From Desulfurococcales archaeon (GTDB taxonomy: Archaea > Thermoproteota > Thermoprotei_A > Sulfolobales > NBVN01): DNA of 11,266 bases. The notes beneath the pieces are model-generated. The model ran no database searches. It saw only the letters and a list, made by a program, of their open reading frames with translations, and was not told the DNA's origin. Shown here one piece after another: positions 1-5,988 of this stretch (positions are counted from its first letter, which is position 1; each line of letters starts with the position of its first letter). Both the position numbers and the translations under genes were made by a program. The stretch is taken from contig JAGGUC010000057.1 in NCBI GenBank assembly GCA_021158735.1, positions 1 through 11,266 of the forward strand, written 5' to 3'.

Positions 1-275
1 GAGAAAATAGGGGGAGGCGGAAAGGAAGTAAGGGTTCAGTAAAGACTGTTCAATGCGATCAGTGTGGGAGGTTAGTACCTGAGGATAAGGCAGTATGTGT
101 TACGCGTTGGTACTCTCCGGTTGACCCACAGCTGGCGGCTGAATTAGAGAAAAAAGGAGCTATTATAGCGAGGTACCCGGTAACGAAATGCTACTGTGTT
201 AGTTGTGCAATATTCTTAGGAATTATTAAGGTAAGACCAGAGGAGGAAAGGAAGAGGAGGGGGATCGGCAGATAA
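1..275 (+). CDS. rps26e: 30S ribosomal protein S26e (eS26), C-terminal part, 5' end outside window
   Basis: Small-subunit ribosomal protein; in eukaryotes eS26 sits near the mRNA exit channel. The reading frame enters the window with its first full codon at base 3 and stops at TAA 273-275, giving about 90 residues. Only a short N-terminus seems to be missing, because the first visible residues (ENRGRRKG) resemble the basic start of S26e proteins. Two cysteine pairs are visible, CDQC near the start and CVSC in the second half, as expected for the family's zinc site, followed by the family-like CVSCAIFLGIIKVR stretch and a basic tail. It lies 34 bases before L44e on the same strand and is probably co-transcribed. 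Among archaea, S26e is typical of the crenarchaeal/TACK lineages and is the best taxonomic marker here. Confidence 0.93.
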   Translation, partial: ENRGRRKGSKGSVKTVQCDQCGRLVPEDKAVCVTRWYSPVDPQLAAELEKKGAIIARYPVTKCYCVSCAIFLGIIKVRPEEERKRRGIGR

Positions 276-309
276 AAACACTGGGTTCAATCTAGTAGGG
301 GTGTGAAAA

Positions 310-597
310 ATGAAGATTCCAAAGAAGATACGGACATATTGTCCGCGCTGCCGGACGCACACCGAACATTCAGTCACTATATATAAACACAGTAAGAGGA
401 GAGCGCTAGCAGAAGGTGAGAGAAGGTATAGGAGAAAGCAGGAGGGCTACGGAAGTAAAAGGAAGCCCGAGCAGAAACGATTCGCTAAGGTCACTAAGAA
501 CGTCGTCCTCAAGCTTAAATGCACTAAATGTGGATACTTAAGTCACAGGAGAGGTATAAGATTAAAGAAGTTCGAGTTGGTCGAGGTGGTGCGCTAA
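310..597 (+). CDS. rpl44e: 50S ribosomal protein L44e (eL42)
   Basis: Large-subunit protein of the E-site region in archaea and eukaryotes. The 95-residue length fits the family. Zinc-ribbon cysteines are at C11/C14 (YCPRC) and C71/C74 (KCTKC), separated by a very basic segment that contains the family's QEGYGSKRKP-type stretch at about 44-53. The ATG at 310 is preceded by AGGGGTG (297-303) at 6 bases spacing, a good archaeal ribosome binding site. Its TAA stop (595-597) shares its last base with the ATG of S27e (TAATG), so the two are probably translationally coupled. Identity is clear. Confidence 0.97.
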   Translation: MKIPKKIRTYCPRCRTHTEHSVTIYKHSKRRALAEGERRYRRKQEGYGSKRKPEQKRFAKVTKNVVLKLKCTKCGYLSHRRGIRLKKFELVEVVR

Positions 598-794
598 TGA
601 AGAAGAGGAAGATACTAATACCGATGCCCAAGTCTAGGTTCATCAAAGTTAAGTGTCCTTCTTGCGGCAATGAGCAGGTAGTATTTGACCACGCGACCTT
701 TCCTGTGCGGTGCCTAGTGTGTGGTACTGTTCTTGTCGTACCTACGGGTGGTAAGGCGAAGATACTGGGTGATGTAGTTAAGATATTAGGGTAA
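597..794 (+). CDS. rps27e: 30S ribosomal protein S27e (eS27)
   Basis: Small zinc-ribbon protein of the 30S subunit. The frame stays open back to 528, but the real start is taken as the ATG at 597, which overlaps the L44e stop (TAATG). The upstream extension would lie inside L44e and is not S27e-like. From 597 the product has 65 residues, the usual archaeal length. The C4 zinc site is C20-x2-C23 and C39-x2-C42 (KCPSCG and RCLVCG), with the family-like VFDHATFPVRC segment between the pairs and GGKAKI after. It belongs to the same cluster as L44e and aIF2-alpha, a gene order common in archaea. Confidence 0.97.
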   Translation: MKKRKILIPMPKSRFIKVKCPSCGNEQVVFDHATFPVRCLVCGTVLVVPTGGKAKILGDVVKILG

Positions 795-840
795 ATTCAG
801 GGATTAATGTAGTTCAGTTGCTTTTATGGAGGGTTAAGCA

Positions 841-1641
841 TTGGTGAGAAAGCGTACGCCCTTACCAAGGGTCGGAGAGCTTGTCATAGGTACTGTCAAG
901 AAGGTATTTGATTATGGTGCTTATCTATCATTAGGTGAGTACAATAATATTGAGGCGTACCTGCCGTGGTCAGAGGTGAGTTCAAAGTGGGTTAGAGATA
1001 TAAGGGACTTTGTTAGGGAGGGTCAGCGCATTGTTGTTAAGGTGATTAGAGTCGACCGGAGGAAGAGACATATAGATGTATCCTTAAAGCGTGTTAACCC
1101 CTCTGAGCAGAGAAGGAAGCTTCTCGAGTGGAAGAGGGCGCAGCGGGCTGAGAAGATTCTGGAGATCGTAGCCAAGAGAATAGGTAAGAGCCTCGATGAG
1201 GCGTATAATGAGGTTGGGTGGAAGCTCGAAGACTATTACGGTGAGATATATGCTGGGCTTGAAGAAGCTTCATACAGAGGTTCTGAAGCACTGCAGGAGG
1301 CGGGAGTTCCAAGCGAGTGGTACGAACCTTTACTGAATGAGGTGCGGAAGCACATAAAGATAAAGAGAATTAAGATTCAAGGCGTGATCTACCTACTATC
1401 TCTAGCACATGATGGAGTAGAGAAGATCAAGAAAACCTTAGCTGACCCCCTGCAAAAGATAGTTCTTGATGAGGACACTAAAATTAAGGTGTACACTATA
1501 GGAGCGCCTAAGTATAGGATTGAGGTAACGTCAACGGACTATAAAAAAGCTGAGAGGGTGTTGCAAAGCTACATAAAGCAGGTTCAGAAACTAGCAAAGT
1601 CATTAAGTATGGAGTTCAGCTTTGAAAGGGAGAAGACGTAA
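841..1641 (+). CDS. Translation initiation factor 2 subunit alpha (aIF2-alpha)
   Basis: Alpha subunit of the heterotrimeric initiator-tRNA carrier aIF2. The 266 residues show the standard three-part layout: an S1/OB domain at about 11-85 (GELVIGTVKKVFDYGAYLSL, then LPWSEVSSKW and KVIRVDRRKRHIDVSLKRV), a helical domain to about 175, and a C-terminal alpha/beta domain with the conserved KVYTIGAPKYRIEV stretch. Start is TTG 841, with GGAGGG (828-833) at 7 bases; GTG 844 at 10 bases is equally possible and changes the protein by one residue. S47/S48 lie in the loop that carries the regulated serine of eIF2-alpha; any regulatory phosphorylation here would be inference. The TAA stop overlaps the Nop10 ATG (TAATG). 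Confidence 0.96.
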   Translation: MVRKRTPLPRVGELVIGTVKKVFDYGAYLSLGEYNNIEAYLPWSEVSSKWVRDIRDFVREGQRIVVKVIRVDRRKRHIDVSLKRVNPSEQRRKLLEWKRAQRAEKILEIVAKRIGKSLDEAYNEVGWKLEDYYGEIYAGLEEASYRGSEALQEAGVPSEWYEPLLNEVRKHIKIKRIKIQGVIYLLSLAHDGVEKIKKTLADPLQKIVLDEDTKIKVYTIGAPKYRIEVTSTDYKKAERVLQSYIKQVQKLAKSLSMEFSFEREKT

Positions 1642-1826
1642 TGAGATTTCTTCTTAGGAAGTGCCCCAGATGCAACACCTACACACTGAAGAGTGTATGC
1701 CCCAGATGTGCTTCCCGGACTAAAGTAGCCCATCCAAGCAGATTTTCTCCTGAGGACAGGTATGTAAGGTATAGGGTAATAGCAAGAGAGGTGTATAAGG
1801 CCCGGGAGCAGACTAATGGCGCTTAA
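1641..1826 (+). CDS. nop10: H/ACA ribonucleoprotein subunit Nop10
   Basis: Small scaffold subunit of the box H/ACA RNP, which binds Cbf5 and supports RNA-guided pseudouridylation of rRNA. It is 61 residues, normal for archaea. The N-terminal zinc ribbon uses C8/C11 and C20/C23 (KCPRC and VCPRC), followed by the diagnostic HPSRFSPEDRYVRYR linker (about 31-45) and a C-terminal helix. It starts at ATG 1641 through a TAATG overlap with aIF2-alpha, so translation is probably coupled. It is the last gene of the + strand cluster and ends only 10 bases before the convergent carS stop. Confidence 0.96.
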   Translation: MRFLLRKCPRCNTYTLKSVCPRCASRTKVAHPSRFSPEDRYVRYRVIAREVYKAREQTNGA

Positions 1827-1836
1827 TCGACCTGCT

Positions 1837-2397
1837 CTACCAGGGCTTATCTTTAAGCCCTAGCTTATAGGCTATGAGGTTCGTTAGCGGGTGCAAGACT
1901 AGAGTAACGTATACTATTATTGCTAATTCTGTTAAACTTAGGGTAAGACCTACTAGTACATCTAGGTTCAAGGCCTTAATCAGAACATACGCAATCAGAA
2001 TAAATGACAGCTGGTCCATAGGTATGAATGGCTCCCCAGGGGATATATTGAGTCTCCGCTTTATGAAGGAGTTAAGAGCGTCACCGAGCATGGCCCCAAA
2101 ACCCATTAGTCCGCCATAGACAGTCCACAGCACGTTACCCAATACTGTACTGTATCCTAGTCCAACAATAAATCCGCCAGTAATTCCTAGGATCAGACCT
2201 TCCCACGACTTACTTCGCCCTAGGATAGGTCTGCCATCTATAAACCTGTGGCCTAAGTCTATCGGTGTAGGCTTTTTCACAATCTTCCCAATAGCCAGTA
2301 CAGGTAAGCAGTTAGCTATGAGGGCAGGCAGAAAAGCTATTATAGCCTTAATTATCGCACTATATATGCCGGGCGTTTGTTCCAAGTAGTTCAACAC
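1837..2397 (-). CDS. carS: CDP-archaeol synthase (CarS)
   Basis: Integral membrane CTP:2,3-di-O-geranylgeranyl-sn-glycero-1-phosphate cytidylyltransferase, which activates archaeol phosphate with CTP before polar head-group attachment. Counted from the longest start (GTG 2406, 189 aa), an N-terminal hydrophobic segment (about 14-40) precedes the CarS signature FIDGRPILGRSKSWEG (55-70). Next come two membrane stretches, then GAMLGDALNSFIKRR (104-118) and PMDQLSF (129-135) with conserved D109 and D131, and two more hydrophobic segments. I place the start at GTG 2397 (TTG 2394 is also possible), because AGGTGA at 2408-2403 lies 5-8 bases upstream and GTG 2406 is part of that site. The start overlaps the end of the RecA-like gene by about 38 bases, implying one transcript. 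Confidence 0.93.
   Translation of the reverse strand: MLNYLEQTPGIYSAIIKAIIAFLPALIANCLPVLAIGKIVKKPTPIDLGHRFIDGRPILGRSKSWEGLILGITGGFIVGLGYSTVLGNVLWTVYGGLMGFGAMLGDALNSFIKRRLNISPGEPFIPMDQLSFILIAYVLIKALNLDVLVGLTLSLTELAIIVYVTLVLHPLTNLIAYKLGLKDKPW
1842..1861. terminator. Perfect 8-bp stem-loop between nop10 and carS (possible shared 3'-end element)
   Basis: AGGGCTTA (1842-1849) and TAAGCCCT (1854-1861) form a perfect 8-bp stem around a TCTT loop. It lies 15 bases after the nop10 stop and inside the last codons of the opposing carS gene. It could form in both transcripts and protect or define their 3' ends. Archaeal termination normally depends on T-runs rather than hairpins and no T-run follows, so the terminator role is inference; it may equally be a by-product of the Lys-Leu-Gly-Leu-Lys coding sequence. 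Confidence 0.3.
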
Positions 2398-3001
2398 CTT
2401 CGTCACCTATCTTGAATTTTAGGGTAAGACCAGCTATCTCGTTGGGTGTCTCAAATATAAGTTCTCTACTTCCAAGCTCTTGCTCATCAATTTTCCTGGT
2501 GTACGCTATGACATCGGTCCAAAAGCTAAGAACGCTTTCACCACTGAAGCTCAGTTCACCAGCTTCTTTAACCTGTGCAGTGATTATGATGTATGAGTTT
2601 GAACTTCTATGTATGTAAGCTAATAAGGCCATGACGGTATTAAGTAACCTATTAATTACAGTACTTTCTAGGACTTCAGTTCTGTAGAAATTGTTTATTG
2701 TGTCCACCGCAACTGCTGCAATACTATCTTTACTATAATATATATCCAGAACTGTGTCAAGGAGGTGACTAATGTTCACAACATTAATGAAGTAAGTATT
2801 AGTGCCGAACCTGTACCTATTTAGTAAATGAACATATGAAGAACCCTCTGTACTTATGTAAAATAAATTCCTAGATGGTGTGTCTCCTGATATTTTGCTT
2901 AGGAGCCATAGCACTAAGTTTGTTTTTCCACTTCCTGCAGCACCATATATCAGTACTATACCGCGGCTGAGGGCAAGCTCCTTTAAGGTATCAGCGTCCA
3001 T
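2360..3001 (-). CDS. RecA/RadB-like P-loop ATPase (small crenarchaeal RecA-family paralogue)
   Basis: Predicted RecA-superfamily ATPase, 213 residues from ATG 3001. It contains only the ATPase core: Walker A GAAGSGKT at 20-27 preceded by GIVLIY, the ISTEGS strand with candidate catalytic E52, Walker B IAAVAVD ending at D100, and a sensor-like IIITAQV strand. The helix-hairpin-helix N-domain of RadA is absent, so it resembles RadB or the crenarchaeal RadA paralogues (aRadC type), which are thought to assist homologous recombination. That role is inference. The frame is open to ATG 3115, but the extra 38 residues look unlike the family and would overlap the divergent neighbour, so the short start is preferred. 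Its 3' end overlaps carS. A KaiC-like single-domain ATPase is an alternative label. Confidence 0.72.
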   Translation of the reverse strand: MDADTLKELALSRGIVLIYGAAGSGKTNLVLWLLSKISGDTPSRNLFYISTEGSSYVHLLNRYRFGTNTYFINVVNISHLLDTVLDIYYSKDSIAAVAVDTINNFYRTEVLESTVINRLLNTVMALLAYIHRSSNSYIIITAQVKEAGELSFSGESVLSFWTDVIAYTRKIDEQELGSRELIFETPNEIAGLTLKFKIGDEGVELLGTNARHI

Positions 3002-3071
3002 TCCAGTACCATCGTATATAAAATTTCTGAAGAATAAATAAGACAACTGGTGGCACGGCATACCATCTGTT
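3002..3071. promoter_or_regulatory. Divergent promoter region between RecA-like and YqgF-like genes
   Basis: These 70 bases separate two head-to-head genes and hold two A+T-rich elements. TATATAAA at 3015-3022 is well formed for the + strand and would give a start near 3045. AATAAATA at 3033-3040 reads TATTTATT on the - strand and would give a - strand start near 3011, about 10 bases before ATG 3001. In + orientation the same element would give a start near 3063, close to GTG 3072. Either way the two promoters overlap, so binding at one could affect the other. The elements are seen; their use is inferred from archaeal TATA spacing of about 26 bases. Confidence 0.5.
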
Positions 3072-3755
3072 GTGGCTAGTGGTAGCGGGCAGTACTTAAG
3101 GATATGTGTATTCATTTATGACCCGCGCTTGCTCAGAATTTTTAAGGAATTAGCCATGAGTTTCCCGCTTAATTACAGCATACCTGACACATTAAGTAAT
3201 ATAACGGGCTATGACGTGGCCATAGTTGACAAAGAAGCACTCCGAATGATAGGTAGTAGTACCTTACGTCAAAATAAAAATTGCACAGTGTATGTGGTGG
3301 GGAATGAAGAGGACTTAATTAGGGTGGTCTTACGTGTTATTTCAGGCGGAAGTACAGACGTGCAACACATCATCGCGGGCGTGGATCTCGGCTCAAAAAT
3401 AGCTTACGCTATACTTGCTGACGATGTACTAATTGGTGCTGGCGCCGTAATGACTCTTGATGAATTCCTAAATATTCTGACTAAGTTGAAAAGGGCTTTA
3501 AGACCTTTAAGAGCGGTAGTTAAGGTGGGCTTACCTAGTTCTGATGCGCTCTACCAATTACTGTTAAGGCTACTTGAGGGTGTGACAGCGTCTGGGTATG
3601 AGGTATACGTAATTGATGAGTCAAGAACGACATCGAAACCCTTACCGCAATTTAAAGGACTCAAAAACGTACGGATTACTAAGGACATAAGTGCAGCTAT
3701 CAACATAGCATTGAGGGAGAGTGGAGTGAGGGTTTTTACAGAGAGTAAAGCTTAA
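3072..3755 (+). CDS. Uncharacterised protein with C-terminal YqgF/RuvX-like RNase H-fold domain
   Basis: Not a family I can name. Of 227 residues, about 8-95 form an alternating beta/alpha domain (CVFIYDPRLLRIFKEL, YDVAIVD, CTVYVVGN) resembling a receiver-like Rossmannoid fold. Residues about 100-225 follow the RNase H order seen in YqgF/RuvX. AGVDLGSK (D105) matches the first-strand DxG motif, and VVKVGLPSS (149-157) matches VVGLP. VIDESRTT (180-187, E183) matches the DERLTT/ST motif, and KDISAAINIAL (204-214, D205) matches the final acidic helix. D105, E183 and D205 could form a metal-binding triad. Bacterial YqgF is a pre-16S rRNA nuclease and RuvC relatives resolve Holliday junctions, so it is a candidate nuclease of unknown substrate. 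Start GTG 3072 is the only plausible start before TTG 3129; no clear ribosome binding site precedes it. Confidence 0.7.
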   Translation: MASGSGQYLRICVFIYDPRLLRIFKELAMSFPLNYSIPDTLSNITGYDVAIVDKEALRMIGSSTLRQNKNCTVYVVGNEEDLIRVVLRVISGGSTDVQHIIAGVDLGSKIAYAILADDVLIGAGAVMTLDEFLNILTKLKRALRPLRAVVKVGLPSSDALYQLLLRLLEGVTASGYEVYVIDESRTTSKPLPQFKGLKNVRITKDISAAINIALRESGVRVFTESKA

Positions 3756-3761
3756 TTTGTA

Positions 3762-4613
3762 CTACACCAATGTTTCCTGCCTCTCCGTACTAATACAGCT
3801 ATCGAATATATTGGCTAGTAACTCTGGGTCGAGTGAGAAAACCCTCTTGTCTTCGAGGTCTTCTAGCTTCTCCCACCTGCAGTTCCTTAGCTCTGGTAGG
3901 TCTTTTAAGCACCTTCTCAGAATCTTACGTGCAAGCTTTCTCCGCTGACTAAAAACACACCTTAGGAGATCTTCATAAATATCCCACGTCCTTTCCCACC
4001 TCTTTTTTCTTGAAAGAAGAACAAGCGATATGTCCACTTCCGGTTTAGGAAGAAATTCATCGGGAGAGTACGTGCCAATTAATCTGACATCCATAAATGT
4101 CCTCACAAAAACAGTGAGTCTACCATAGCTTCGAGTACCTGGTGAAGCAACCAGTTTCTCAGCAACTTCTTTTTGAAGTGTCATTAGTGCGAAGTCATAG
4201 TTGGACTTAATTATCGCAGATACGAGAGGGCCTGTTATATTAAAAGGCGGGTTAGCGCATACAGCATCAGCCCTTATGGAGGATGTGCGTAGAAATGCGA
4301 GTCCATCACCTAATATAATTTCAACATTAGGGTGCTTTCCTAGTACTTTTCTAGCAATGTATGCTAGCCTAGGATCTATCTCTATGGTGACTACTTTTTC
4401 CGAAAACCTGCTAAGAATTATTGTTAGTGAGCCTATTCCCGTTCCTACTTCAAGGACTTTACTTGGTTGTAGCTTGCGTAGTGCACTAGCAAAATCTGAG
4501 GATAATTTACAACCCCTCAAGATATGCTGACCCAACCTCTTCGATAATCTAAGCATCCTGCTATACCGCCTCAAAATTCTCCTTAGTTCAAAGCACAGAT
4601 CTGAGGCAGCCAT
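3762..4613 (-). CDS. rsmA: 16S rRNA dimethyladenosine transferase (KsgA/RsmA/Dim1)
   Basis: SAM-dependent enzyme that dimethylates the two adjacent adenosines in the 3'-terminal hairpin loop of 16S rRNA during late 30S assembly. Of 283 residues, the Rossmann methyltransferase core carries LGQHIL (27-32), motif I EVGTGIGSLT (55-64), acidic E78 in TIEID, GD at 102-103, and the catalytic NPPF (121-124) typical of N6-adenine methyltransferases. LQKEVAEKL and PGTRSYGRLTVF (158-169) are KsgA family blocks, and FLPKPEV follows. The C-terminal helical domain is basic. Start is ATG 4613, with GGTG at 4627-4624 about 10 bases upstream; M20 (MLRLSKRLGQH) is an alternative. It converges on the YqgF-like gene with only 6 bases between the stops. 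Confidence 0.95.
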   Translation of the reverse strand: MAASDLCFELRRILRRYSRMLRLSKRLGQHILRGCKLSSDFASALRKLQPSKVLEVGTGIGSLTIILSRFSEKVVTIEIDPRLAYIARKVLGKHPNVEIILGDGLAFLRTSSIRADAVCANPPFNITGPLVSAIIKSNYDFALMTLQKEVAEKLVASPGTRSYGRLTVFVRTFMDVRLIGTYSPDEFLPKPEVDISLVLLSRKKRWERTWDIYEDLLRCVFSQRRKLARKILRRCLKDLPELRNCRWEKLEDLEDKRVFSLDPELLANIFDSCISTERQETLV

Positions 4614-4655
4614 ACCTACATCGCACCACTTCTCGAAGTCTTTAGCCTATGATTA

Positions 4656-4670
4656 CTTAATACCTATAAG
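4656..4670 (-). promoter_or_regulatory. Candidate TATA element for rsmA
   Basis: On the - strand this reads CTTATAGGTATTAAG, an A+T-rich TATA-like stretch about 50 bases before ATG 4613. With the usual archaeal spacing it would start transcription near 4640, leaving a leader of roughly 27 bases that includes the GGTG ribosome binding site. The match is loose. Confidence 0.35.
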
Positions 4671-4672
4671 TC

Positions 4673-4678
4673 TTTAAA
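4673..4678 (+). promoter_or_regulatory. Candidate TATA box for the polynucleotide kinase-mevalonate-tmk operon
   Basis: TTTAAA, in the context AAGTCTTTAAATC, is centred 26 bases before 4702, which puts the expected transcript start just before the start codons at 4705/4711. The transcript would be leaderless or nearly so, as is common for first genes in crenarchaeal operons. Only this one promoter-like element stands upstream of five closely spaced genes. Confidence 0.5.
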
Positions 4679-4710
4679 TCAAGTATACAGATTATAGGGT
4701 AGCGGTGTTG

Positions 4711-5988
4711 ATGACGGATATCGAGCTGACTAAGAATTCAATAATAAGAATAATAGGGCCTGCACGAATTGATGTTGTTGAAGGCAGGATCTTAATTGTA
4801 GGTGCAGTGTATGGGAAGGGAAGTAGTGTAGTAGTTCATAGTGTTCGCAGTTATGGCGTGAAGGTTCTTGAAAGCGCAAAATTAAGGATTACTTTAGGTA
4901 ATAACGCACGTATTGAATATCCTAGTAGTGGTGAGGAGGTCATTGATGAGTGGCTGAAGATCGCGGAGGACTTAACTAGATCAAGGAAACGCCCCATAGT
5001 AGCTATTGTAACAGGGCCTGTTGAATCTGGTAAAACTACACTTACTGCCTTCATAACTAACTACATGATACAAAAAGATATGAAGGTCGCATTAATAGAG
5101 GGTGACATAGGTCAGGAGGATCTGGCGCTGCCAGCAACTATAGCTATGGCAATGCCTAAAAAGACGTTTGTGTGGCAGAAGGAACTAGTTGCCGACTTTT
5201 TTAAGTTCATAGGGTACACAAGCCCTCAGTACTGCTATGGCCTAGTAATTAAGGCGTTAGGCGACCTACTTGCGAAGGCTCTGAGTATGGGTGTTGAAGC
5301 AGTATTAATAAATACTGATGGATGGGTGAGCTCACCTCAGGCACTGGAATATAAGTTGAACTTAATCAGGTGGCTAAGGCCCACACATGTCATTGTTCTA
5401 GATAGCTGTCTAGCTGAAGTATTTGAGTCAGCTACTCCTAAACACATAGCAGTCATAAAAGCACCTAGACCTGCTAAGGTAAGGGAGAGGAGCAGAGAAG
5501 AGCGGAGAAAACTGCGTAGTGAGGCATACATGTCGTATTTCAAGGGCGCCAAAGAAAGAACACTCAGAATAGATGAGGTCAAAGTCATAGGCTCCTGCGT
5601 ACTTTCAGGTAAGAAAATCGAAGTTCAAGAACTCCTGAATAATCTATCACTAGGTACTGACTTCCTTAAAAACGTAGTTTACGCGTCCTTGTACGGAAAT
5701 TTACTTAACCTGGTAGTGAAAGGACCTGTTAAGGACGATAGCACTTCCTTCAGTAAGCGAGAGCTAAATATAGTCAGAGAAGATGACTTTAGAGGGTACC
5801 TAGTCGCTATACTGAACAGTGAGCTGGAAGACGTTGCACTTGGCATAATAAAGAATGTAAGTTTTAAGGAGGGAGTAATAAAGGTTTTAACCCCTTGGAG
5901 CGGAGAAATCTCGGCATTGATCATGGGAAGAATTAAGCTGACAAGCAATTATGAAGATGTTGTTAGGGTTGGGAGATGCGTGATCTAA
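4711..5988 (+). CDS. Clp1/Grc3-family polynucleotide 5'-kinase
   Basis: Predicted ATP-dependent RNA/DNA 5'-OH kinase. The archaeal Clp1 homologue of Pyrococcus has been shown to have polynucleotide 5'-kinase activity. It has 425 residues from ATG 4711. A beta-rich N-terminal domain (about 1-90) is followed by the P-loop domain with Walker A GPVESGKTT at 102-110, the EGDIGQEDLALPATIAM block (about 130-146) matching the GDxGQ substrate/lid motif of Clp1/Grc3, and INTDGWV plus HVIVLD strands. A C-terminal beta domain follows. GTG 4705 and TTG 4708 are in-frame alternative starts; ATG 4711 is favoured because GTG 4705 lies in a GGTG site and the TATA spacing puts the transcript start near 4702. 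It overlaps the next gene by 13 bases. Its natural RNA substrate cannot be told from sequence. Confidence 0.87.
   Translation: MTDIELTKNSIIRIIGPARIDVVEGRILIVGAVYGKGSSVVVHSVRSYGVKVLESAKLRITLGNNARIEYPSSGEEVIDEWLKIAEDLTRSRKRPIVAIVTGPVESGKTTLTAFITNYMIQKDMKVALIEGDIGQEDLALPATIAMAMPKKTFVWQKELVADFFKFIGYTSPQYCYGLVIKALGDLLAKALSMGVEAVLINTDGWVSSPQALEYKLNLIRWLRPTHVIVLDSCLAEVFESATPKHIAVIKAPRPAKVRERSREERRKLRSEAYMSYFKGAKERTLRIDEVKVIGSCVLSGKKIEVQELLNNLSLGTDFLKNVVYASLYGNLLNLVVKGPVKDDSTSFSKRELNIVREDDFRGYLVAILNSELEDVALGIIKNVSFKEGVIKVLTPWSGEISALIMGRIKLTSNYEDVVRVGRCVI

Noticed and set aside
528..596. Upstream extension of S27e inside L44e
   Set aside because: The added 23 residues lie wholly in L44e coding sequence in another frame, and the ATG at 597 gives the normal 65-residue protein with a TAATG junction.
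3002..3115. ATG 3115 as start of the RecA-like ATPase, adding 38 residues
   Set aside because: The extension is unlike RecA-family N-termini, it would overlap the divergent gene's start by 44 bases, and the ATG at 3001 leaves a natural GIVLIYG strand and P-loop at the expected distance.
3361..3400. Possible C/D box guide RNA on the - strand (GATGATG followed about 20 bases later by CTGA)
   Set aside because: The C box is imperfect, there is no convincing second box pair or terminal stem, and the site lies within the conserved YqgF-like coding region.
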